This document shows, in pieces, positions 56,088 to 64,000 of a DNA stretch of 64,000 bases; position 1 is the stretch's first letter; each line of letters starts with the position of its first letter. The stretch is from Hofstenia miamia (taxonomy: Eukaryota > Xenacoelomorpha > Acoela). The position numbers and the translations under genes are program-made. The notes beneath the pieces were generated by a model. It saw nothing but the letters and a program-made list of their open reading frames with translations. It was not told the DNA's origin and searched no databases. Location of the stretch: positions 1,494,667-1,558,666 of the forward strand of contig SCFE01000071.1 of the NCBI GenBank assembly GCA_004352715.1, written 5' to 3'.

Positions 56088-56389
56088 AATTGAAAAATGC
56101 TACTAGAAAATCATACATTTCAAGGAAAGCATTCTTAGCCTATATCTTTTTGATATCTCAATTTAGAGAAAAATTCTAGCTACTTTGCTAATTTAAGTGC
56201 ACTGCATTAATGAATTAACACCCACAACACATTTTCAAATTTAACCCAAGCCGCCTCTAAAATATTTTTTAGCTTTTGAAAACGCCCTTGTATCACATCC
56301 GAAATTTTGAATAGAGCTATATAGAAACATAAAATATTTCAAGTTTCTTTATAACTGATAGTTCTAATAAATATCGAAATTTTATATTT

Positions 56390-57324
56390 GAATCATTCAG
56401 TGATCATAATGTTTGCGTCTATATTAGTAATTACAAGTTAATTTCGAATAAGATAAAAGTAATATATTCAAGGAAATTTCGTAAATTTAATGAAAATATT
56501 TTTATAAGTTTGCTGAAGAACATTCCGTTCGAACGCATCTATACATTTAATAACGGCGAAGCTATGCTTAAATTCATAATTTCTGAAATCACTCATGCAT
56601 TAAATCGCGTAGCCCCGGTAAAAATCCAGGTAATTAACACCAAATCAGGTCGCGCGGTTAATCAACTGCGACTTAATTAAATGGCAGGTCGCCATCAAGA
56701 TTGGAAAATACGACCCAATTAAGATTAATTGGACAAACTATGATAACGCCAAGAAATTAATCACAAAGCACAGCAAATCCGCTTTTGAGTCTACATGTAG
56801 GACCAGACTATACTTGAAACAGCTGGAAAAACTAAAGGTTTATCTGTGAACGTTGAAGAAATTAAGTACGATAATAAGATATATAAGAATAAGAAAGATA
56901 TTGCAATTATTTTCAACAAAACTTTTGAAAAATGGGTAAATTTAACTTTGAGCGTGAAACTAACAATAGCCAACCGATAAAAATTGTGAAAAGTGTAAAT
57001 TCTGAATTTACTTTTAGCTTAATATCATACTATGATTTGAAACAAGCGGTAAAAAATCTTGATAGTAATAAATCGTGTGGGTCTAGCCATTTGCCATACT
57101 GGGTAATTAAAAACTATTTTGACATTTTTGGACAATATCTTCTTGTAGCATTTAATCAATGCATTATCGAGAATAACTTCCCTATTATCTTAAAAAATTC
57201 TGATATTTCACCTGTTTATAAAAATGGAGATCCTTCCAACCCAAACAATTATCGACCCATCAGTATTACACATCCCTTTGCTAAAATCTTTGAGAAGCTC
57301 TTAGCTAAACAAATTTACGCTTTT
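56390..57324 (+). pseudogene. LINE pol: endonuclease-RT linker and RT start, truncated by a gap
   Basis: 56450-56660 encodes linker sequence (RKFNENIFISLLKNI, then ITHALNRVAPVKI); stops and a frameshift follow. The open frame 56932-57324 encodes the RT N-terminus: AVKNLDSNKSCGSSHLPYWV, NNFPIILKNSDISPVYKNGD, PNNYRPISITHPFAKIFEKL. The palm with the catalytic Asp residues is lost in the 1000-N gap. The sequence after the gap does not match the rest of an RT. Confidence 0.8.
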
Positions 57325-58324
57325 NNNNNNNNNNNNNNNNNNNNNNNNNNNNNNNNNNNNNNNNNNNNNNNNNNNNNNNNNNNNNNNNNNNNNNNNNNNN
57401 NNNNNNNNNNNNNNNNNNNNNNNNNNNNNNNNNNNNNNNNNNNNNNNNNNNNNNNNNNNNNNNNNNNNNNNNNNNNNNNNNNNNNNNNNNNNNNNNNNNN
57501 NNNNNNNNNNNNNNNNNNNNNNNNNNNNNNNNNNNNNNNNNNNNNNNNNNNNNNNNNNNNNNNNNNNNNNNNNNNNNNNNNNNNNNNNNNNNNNNNNNNN
57601 NNNNNNNNNNNNNNNNNNNNNNNNNNNNNNNNNNNNNNNNNNNNNNNNNNNNNNNNNNNNNNNNNNNNNNNNNNNNNNNNNNNNNNNNNNNNNNNNNNNN
57701 NNNNNNNNNNNNNNNNNNNNNNNNNNNNNNNNNNNNNNNNNNNNNNNNNNNNNNNNNNNNNNNNNNNNNNNNNNNNNNNNNNNNNNNNNNNNNNNNNNNN
57801 NNNNNNNNNNNNNNNNNNNNNNNNNNNNNNNNNNNNNNNNNNNNNNNNNNNNNNNNNNNNNNNNNNNNNNNNNNNNNNNNNNNNNNNNNNNNNNNNNNNN
57901 NNNNNNNNNNNNNNNNNNNNNNNNNNNNNNNNNNNNNNNNNNNNNNNNNNNNNNNNNNNNNNNNNNNNNNNNNNNNNNNNNNNNNNNNNNNNNNNNNNNN
58001 NNNNNNNNNNNNNNNNNNNNNNNNNNNNNNNNNNNNNNNNNNNNNNNNNNNNNNNNNNNNNNNNNNNNNNNNNNNNNNNNNNNNNNNNNNNNNNNNNNNN
58101 NNNNNNNNNNNNNNNNNNNNNNNNNNNNNNNNNNNNNNNNNNNNNNNNNNNNNNNNNNNNNNNNNNNNNNNNNNNNNNNNNNNNNNNNNNNNNNNNNNNN
58201 NNNNNNNNNNNNNNNNNNNNNNNNNNNNNNNNNNNNNNNNNNNNNNNNNNNNNNNNNNNNNNNNNNNNNNNNNNNNNNNNNNNNNNNNNNNNNNNNNNNN
58301 NNNNNNNNNNNNNNNNNNNNNNNN
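57325..58324. other. Assembly gap (1000 N)
   Basis: Exactly 1000 N, a default scaffolding length. Confidence 0.99.
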
Positions 58325-60200
58325 ACAACATTACAAAGAGGATTGAAATTATTACCATGTTACAAGCAGAAATCATTGATCCAGAAGAAATGACTTTACA
58401 ATAGGTCAATGAATATTGTTCTTTATTTATGGAACATGCTACTTGTATGGGGTCACTCAGAGAAGTATTTAAATATTTCTACCCCAACACCAGGATCAGC
58501 ACAGATTATGCCCATACTTCTGACACTAATGTGCTAATGACATTAATGGCTGCCTTAAAAGGTCTGTGGTTTTATGAGCACTTTTATGATACTTTCACCA
58601 GAAGACTGAACAATCTCAATTGTAACTGTCCCATCAGCTCCTTACTGGTATTTTTTCACCTCAAGAACAAGGCTGTAACTCAAAGGGAGGCCTTAATGCA
58701 AATTCCCCAGTGACCTAGATATGCCCAAGTGTAATCTTGGGATGACATCCTAGCCTGTCAGGTACTACAGTCAAACTCCAAACTTAACCAGCAATGGGGG
58801 GCATGTAGTTTCACTTGGGGCCCTATTTTTAGATTTTATTATTTGGCACTTTGAAAATGGTGTTATGTCTTTTTTGACGTCCTTATTTAATGATTAGATG
58901 CTAACAATTTGTATCAATCTGTCTAATTCAATTTGTACACATTTTTGAGTGTAGTTATTTGATAGAAATATTATTTGTCCCCTCAGTTTAAAGTATGTGT
59001 AATTGCTTGTTTCAACTTTGCAAGGGAAATTGTGATTGAAACTGTAAACAGTATCTAGGTAATAATTTACAATTTTTGTAATAAATATCTGAGACTACTG
59101 TAGCAAAGCACACAATAAATTTGTCTTCCTCAACTGCATTTTATCTTTTTGGCCTTATTATCTAGTAACCCCCCTTAGATTTCATCATCAAAGATCTGGT
59201 TATGATAACTATTGCTTAAGATCCAGTGACAATTCAGGAGGAAACTGCACTGGGCCTGGGGTGCCAAATAGCTCCTTAATGGTGACAGCCTGAATCATGG
59301 TCAATTTAGGTTACAATTACATGTAGGGAATAACAACTTTTATTAGATCAATGCATACATGCACATAAAATTAGAACACTGCAAATATACTATGTCATTG
59401 GTGAACGTGAATGCACAGCAATTATGTGCCTTTTGTTTATTATTCATTTACATGAGCTGTGATAATAGAACTCTGAGATAAATTGTTTATTGAGCTAGAA
59501 ATTACAACTAAATACACACAATTAGCACCTTGGCAAGTAAGGATGGCTTTGTAGATATGGCTTCAGCATGATGCTGTGTGAATTGGTCACTGCTGTAGTT
59601 TCTTTCTGGAATTTCTTTATTTATTAGGCAAATCTGTGTACCACCAATGTTTCTTTCTTTTGTTGGAATGCAGGTCGCTCTCTGCTATGGTAAACTTTGC
59701 AACCTTAGATCTTAACTCTTGAGTTTCCCAGTACCACATCTGCCTACTTGGCTAAAAATAATGAGAAGCAATTTCTCCCTTAATGTTTTGTCAAATTGGT
59801 AATTTGGCAAACGCTTTGCTTTAAAAATTTTATATTTTAATTTTACAAATCTCAATGAGCACAATTCATCATTTAAGTTGCTTAGTTGTTTTTAATCATC
59901 TTCTTTCTTTGATCTTGGTTCTTGCAGCTTACTTGATGGATTATGCTACACTAAGTGTAGCTATCCAACTGTTTGTTAACATTTCTTATAATAACAAATG
60001 AATTGATTGGAAAGCTGAATAGCTTAAGAACCTCTATTCATACACTTAACATAGGAACACACTTTCATACTCAGGCTACTGACTGCACAACTTAGAGATG
60101 GACGTAATACTGGAGTGCAGCATTACCAGAATTCTATGAATTGAATTTGGAAAACCTGAGTACTGTTCATGTGCTCTGATGTTTAGCTTTCTGATTGCAT
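58325..60200. other. Less AT-rich segment, no gene firmly identified
   Basis: Composition is visibly more balanced than elsewhere and pure (TA)n runs are absent. The + frame at 58325-58403 and 58429-58713 (MEHATCMGSLREVF, HFYDTFTRRLNNLNC, FHLKNKAVTQREALMQ) looks like protein but I do not recognise it; a retrotransposon gag-like origin would fit the Gypsy remnant on the other strand nearby. Bounded by gaps on both sides. Confidence 0.35.
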
Positions 60201-60217
60201 AATTAATCCAAACTAAT

Positions 60218-60680
60218 TTATTTCATCATCAAATAACTTTTGAACTTAGTTTTTATAATCAAATTATGCAAATAGTTAAACAATTGTTTGAAATGGAATT
60301 TAAATTCATTAAGGTATTCAATAAACCTTGATACTAATGATGATTTATCTCCTGAAAACTTTTTTAAGCATACCAATCCACAATTATCAGTTCTGACTTT
60401 AAATTGACTCATATTAAAAATATCTAAACTTCTTTATGCTTTCAACAAGAGCTAACATTTCTAATTTTGTTGATCCATAGTTTTCTTCACTTTGCTTTAG
60501 TTTTTCACTGAAAAACTGTATTAGTACTTCCTTACCATTTTTATTTGCCACAAGCATGGTCTGAGGGCAACATTACTTGTGTCACAATCTAGTATAAATT
60601 CTTTGTCATATTCTGATGTGCTTAATGACAGCAATTTCAACATTTCTATTTTTATCTTTTCTTTCATGTGGCATAATACA
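60218..60680 (-). pseudogene. Gypsy-type RNase H fragment
   Basis: On -, about 60620-60540 reads EYDKEFILDCDTSNVAL, about 60500-60440 reads YGSTKLEMLALVESIKKF, and the frame 60412-60218 reads FKVRTDNCGLVCLKKFSG followed by a RFIEYLNEF-type block. This order (DxDTS, E..Y...ELAL, F.V.TD) is the RNase H domain of Ty3/Gypsy pol. Stops and frame changes are present. The element seems to be cut by the Tc1 end at about 60657-60871. Confidence 0.65.
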
Positions 60681-60871
60681 TTTTTCCAATATAAGTTTTT
60701 TAATTTTTATTAAGAATTAATATCCAATTGTTATTTTATGGTATTTGACATACAAATTTTCCTTTTTTAATCAAAGTAGCACTTAGTAATAATTTTAGAC
60801 ACACTCTATCCAATGAATGTTTATTATTTATTCAAAATAGCAAAGTGGTCGAAAACATATTTCCAGTACTG
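60657..60871. mobile_element. Tc1-family terminal region, solo end
   Basis: About 215 bp matching the inverse of 62402-62620, ending CATATTTCCAGTACTG|TA. The outer end points right, into a (TA)n array and the gap; the body to the left is missing. Confidence 0.75.
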
Positions 60872-60890
60872 TATATATATATATATATAT

Positions 60891-61890
60891 NNNNNNNNNN
60901 NNNNNNNNNNNNNNNNNNNNNNNNNNNNNNNNNNNNNNNNNNNNNNNNNNNNNNNNNNNNNNNNNNNNNNNNNNNNNNNNNNNNNNNNNNNNNNNNNNNN
61001 NNNNNNNNNNNNNNNNNNNNNNNNNNNNNNNNNNNNNNNNNNNNNNNNNNNNNNNNNNNNNNNNNNNNNNNNNNNNNNNNNNNNNNNNNNNNNNNNNNNN
61101 NNNNNNNNNNNNNNNNNNNNNNNNNNNNNNNNNNNNNNNNNNNNNNNNNNNNNNNNNNNNNNNNNNNNNNNNNNNNNNNNNNNNNNNNNNNNNNNNNNNN
61201 NNNNNNNNNNNNNNNNNNNNNNNNNNNNNNNNNNNNNNNNNNNNNNNNNNNNNNNNNNNNNNNNNNNNNNNNNNNNNNNNNNNNNNNNNNNNNNNNNNNN
61301 NNNNNNNNNNNNNNNNNNNNNNNNNNNNNNNNNNNNNNNNNNNNNNNNNNNNNNNNNNNNNNNNNNNNNNNNNNNNNNNNNNNNNNNNNNNNNNNNNNNN
61401 NNNNNNNNNNNNNNNNNNNNNNNNNNNNNNNNNNNNNNNNNNNNNNNNNNNNNNNNNNNNNNNNNNNNNNNNNNNNNNNNNNNNNNNNNNNNNNNNNNNN
61501 NNNNNNNNNNNNNNNNNNNNNNNNNNNNNNNNNNNNNNNNNNNNNNNNNNNNNNNNNNNNNNNNNNNNNNNNNNNNNNNNNNNNNNNNNNNNNNNNNNNN
61601 NNNNNNNNNNNNNNNNNNNNNNNNNNNNNNNNNNNNNNNNNNNNNNNNNNNNNNNNNNNNNNNNNNNNNNNNNNNNNNNNNNNNNNNNNNNNNNNNNNNN
61701 NNNNNNNNNNNNNNNNNNNNNNNNNNNNNNNNNNNNNNNNNNNNNNNNNNNNNNNNNNNNNNNNNNNNNNNNNNNNNNNNNNNNNNNNNNNNNNNNNNNN
61801 NNNNNNNNNNNNNNNNNNNNNNNNNNNNNNNNNNNNNNNNNNNNNNNNNNNNNNNNNNNNNNNNNNNNNNNNNNNNNNNNNNNNNNNNNN
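60891..61890. other. Assembly gap (1000 N)
   Basis: Exactly 1000 N, with (TA)n on the left and (AAT)n on the right. Confidence 0.99.
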
Positions 61891-61914
61891 AATAATAATA
61901 ATAATAATAATAAT
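61891..61914. repeat. (AAT)n microsatellite
   Basis: Eight AAT units directly after the gap. Confidence 0.9.
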
Positions 61915-62193
61915 AGACTTAAATTCTTAAACAGAATACAAAAACGAACAAGAAAAAAAATAATAACGGAAATAGCACAGGCAAGTTGAGCAAAAGCATT
62001 TTACATAATAAGTACAAAAATTATTTTTGTCAAATGAAACTGTTAATTCCATTAAACATTCACGAAGTTTCCTTATAAATGTATTGTATTCATCAAAGAA
62101 TGATAATTTCATTTTGCAAATTAATATATTTGCAATCCGTAGAGTACGAACAAAAAAATTTCTATCAGAACTGAATTTATTTTTTCTTTATAG

Positions 62194-62241
62194 AGAATAT
62201 AGAGAATTACACGAAGGCCTTGTTCCATATGGAAATTCAGC
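62194..62241 (+). other. Possible isolated 48-nt exon
   Basis: The strong acceptor TTTTTCTTTATAG is followed by 48 nt reading REYRELHEGLVPYGNSA in the frame open from upstream, then the strong donor GTAAGT. No partner exons are recognised; it may belong to a gene lost in the neighbouring gap. Confidence 0.25.
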
Positions 62242-62401
62242 GTAAGTTATGTACATATCTGGATTGATATTTATTTTCTTATGCACAATTTCCCACAAAA
62301 ACAATAAATCATTGTACGTTATTTTAAAGCATATTGGCAGAGTATTAAGAGTCAATAAGTTTTCTTTATAGCAGTGAGCACCTGTGATCTTTTAAGTACT
62401 A

Positions 62402-63693
62402 CAGTACTGGAAATATGTATTCGACCACTTTCCTATTTTGAATAAATGATGAACATTCATTGGATAGAGTATGCCTAAAATTATAACTAAATGTTACTTT
62501 GATTAAGAACGGAAAATTTGTATGTCTAATACCATAAAATATGTAAAAGAACAATTCGCTATTAATTTTTAATCAAAATTAGAAAACTTGTATTGGAAAA
62601 ATGTATTCGATCACCCGAAAAAAATTTAACAAAGTAGCAAATCTGAAAAAATTAAATTCAAACTAAGATACATAAATTAATAATTGATGCAATACAAGCA
62701 CTTAGCAACAAAATTGTCTTTTCTAATATTTTGTAGGGTATCCCTTTCAGCGAATAACAGCTTCCAGGCGATCAGGGATTGAAGCAAAAAGTTTTTCAAT
62801 AAAGCTGTTGGGAATTGCATAAAATTTTTTCTTTATTGCGCTCCACAGCTCGCCTTCAGTGTGAAGAGTATACTGTTCCATTCGATATTTGACCTCTTTC
62901 CACATATTTTCAAAAATGTTAAGGTCTGGAGATTGGCCAGGCCAGTCAGCAAGAATAGCAACCCCATTATTGTGAAGAAAATTTTTCATTTCTTTTGAGG
63001 TATGACATGGAGCACCATCCTGCTGATATATTGATCACTTGTAAGGAGTGGCAAGATTTCCTTTTCTAAAATCCGAGTATATAGAGAGCTTCGGTGAGTA
63101 CCAGTGATGTGAACAATCTGTGAAAGCCACACTTCTATATTGCACCCAATACCATTACAGACTTCTCACCGTACATAATGGTCCTCCAAGTAAAGTGAAG
63201 CAAGAATCTGAACTTCTGCCCAGTTGGTCTCTTTATCAACATTCCCTATGATGAGTATAGTTCAAATCTTGACTCATCTGAAAATATAACACTAGACTAA
63301 TGTTCAGATGAGTTGTCTCTCATTAAATTGACACATCTCACCTGGGGGAATCTTTGCGTTGAGGTTAAGAATAGCTTTCTAGGTGCCACGAAACCCCCCA
63401 AATGAGTACTTCTTCAGGATGTTTCGCACAGGTCTTGCTGTCACAAGGTGACAATCAGCCTATTCCTTGCAATAATCCTCGGAATTCTTCAAGGGATTTC
63501 ACTTTGAATTTCACATAAGAGCTGATTGTGAGGCTTTGGAGGTCTTCTTTGGTCTTCCGGACTTTGGCTTCGGAGCAATGATGTTTTCAGAAGTGAAATT
63601 TCTGATGATAACCCCGACAGTACTTCGAGGTCGCGCTACAAGTCGTGCTATATTACGTTGACTCATCCCTTCCAAATGTTTGGAGATAATCAA
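62402..63693 (-). pseudogene. Tc1-family transposon, transposase frameshifted
   Basis: The 3' end at 62402 is CAGTACTGGAAATATGTATTC preceded by TA. A related motif (TTGGAAAAATGTATTCGATCAC) recurs about 195 bp inside, giving the IR/DR arrangement known in some Tc1 elements. Reading on -, 63693-63511 encodes the helix-turn-helix (LEGMSQRNIARLVARPRSTV) and an AT-hook-like GRPKKT. The middle keeps SSVIFSDESRFELY (first Asp), and 63027-62747 keeps QQDGAPCHTSKEMK (second Asp) and WPGQSPDLNIFENMWKEV (Glu, 35 residues later by my count). Frameshifts separate the blocks. No 5' terminal repeat is visible before the window end. Confidence 0.82.
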
Positions 63694-63870
63694 CTCGCGG
63701 ATAGCAATAGGTACGTAAATAGGCTGAAAAAAGACTCAAACAATGAAATTTTTTACAGATTCTCTGATTTGGTTTCCCTGAAAAGATTAAACATAGAGTC
63801 ACATAAAAATGGAATAAATCACATTTTCCATTTTTATTATTAATATTTTAGTTTCAAAAAATTTCAAATA

Positions 63871-63992
63871 TTTTGTGGAATCCACAAAAATAATTAAAAA
63901 GTTAAACAATTCTCTTCTAAAGTTTTGTGGAATCCACAAAAGTATTTTACAAATGAAACAGCAAATTTCAGCATTTTGTGGAATCCACAAAA
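63871..63992. repeat. Three copies of a 19-bp palindrome at 51-52 bp spacing
   Basis: TTTTGTGGAATCCACAAAA occurs at 63871-63889, 63923-63941 and 63974-63992; it is palindromic except for the central base. Spacers are AT-rich and not similar to each other. The array may continue past the window end. Confidence 0.9.
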
Positions 63993-64000
63993 ATAGACAA

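Noticed and set aside
55063-58409. Very long ORFs on both strands
   Set aside because: They exist only because runs of N are read as open codons; only 56932-57324 has real coding content.
60813-61930. Two 360-codon ORFs
   Set aside because: Almost entirely N plus microsatellite flanks.

Overview
The window is AT-rich animal nuclear DNA, not bacterial. Two recognisable metazoan genes are split by GT-AG introns, a third short gene tail appears to be, and most of the rest is decayed transposable elements, (TA)n arrays and assembly gaps. Many introns are extremely short (33-45 nt), while neighbouring introns are swollen by inserted elements. That combination suggests a small-intron invertebrate, possibly a reduced parasitic lineage, but the sequence does not fix the species.

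Layout. 1-1.9 kb: a decayed non-LTR retrotransposon whose ORF1 has a PHD finger. 1.9-6.5 kb: AT-rich filler with a possible Helitron 3' end near 4.94 kb. 6.57-13.56 kb (+): a complete 14-exon, 521-residue SENP/Ulp1 SUMO protease gene; its largest intron holds a 1-kb hAT-type element with a near-perfect 8-bp target duplication. 13.7-17.2 kb: MITE-like repeats and a deleted mariner-like element. 17.65-22.01 kb: an ORF-poor segment bounded by inverted repeats, with a 42-bp array of CCAAT-box units and a CRE-like site at its left end. 22-30.5 kb: LINE tails, Gypsy-type pol remnants, an open LINE reverse transcriptase (27.2-27.9 kb) and a broken P-element-like transposase. 31.0-32.3 kb (-): one exon of a secreted, beta-helix-like protein. 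33.0-35.7 kb: another LINE tail, then a broken reverse transcriptase with a C-terminal restriction-enzyme-like endonuclease. 38.0-38.25 kb (-): a possible two-exon tail of a small membrane protein.

39.94-52.99 kb (-): the 3' part of a prominin-family (pentaspan membrane) gene, seven exons all joined in phase 0, ending in a long Gln/Asn/Pro-rich cytoplasmic tail. Its introns host two hAT MITEs, a LINE tail, an hAT-like fragment and a Tc1 copy whose catalytic Glu codon is now a stop. The 5' exons are not visible upstream of 53 kb. 54.5-64 kb: mariner, LINE, Gypsy and Tc1 remnants around three 1000-N gaps, ending in a repeated 19-bp palindrome.

The two main host genes are unrelated in function (SUMO processing; membrane protrusion organisation). 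I see no operon and no CRISPR array; I did not detect tRNA or rRNA genes, but did not scan for them exhaustively. The most unusual observations are the prominin tail, the miniature introns, the CCAAT array in the 4.36-kb inverted-repeat segment, Tc1/mariner ends abutting (TA)n arrays, and the terminal palindromes.
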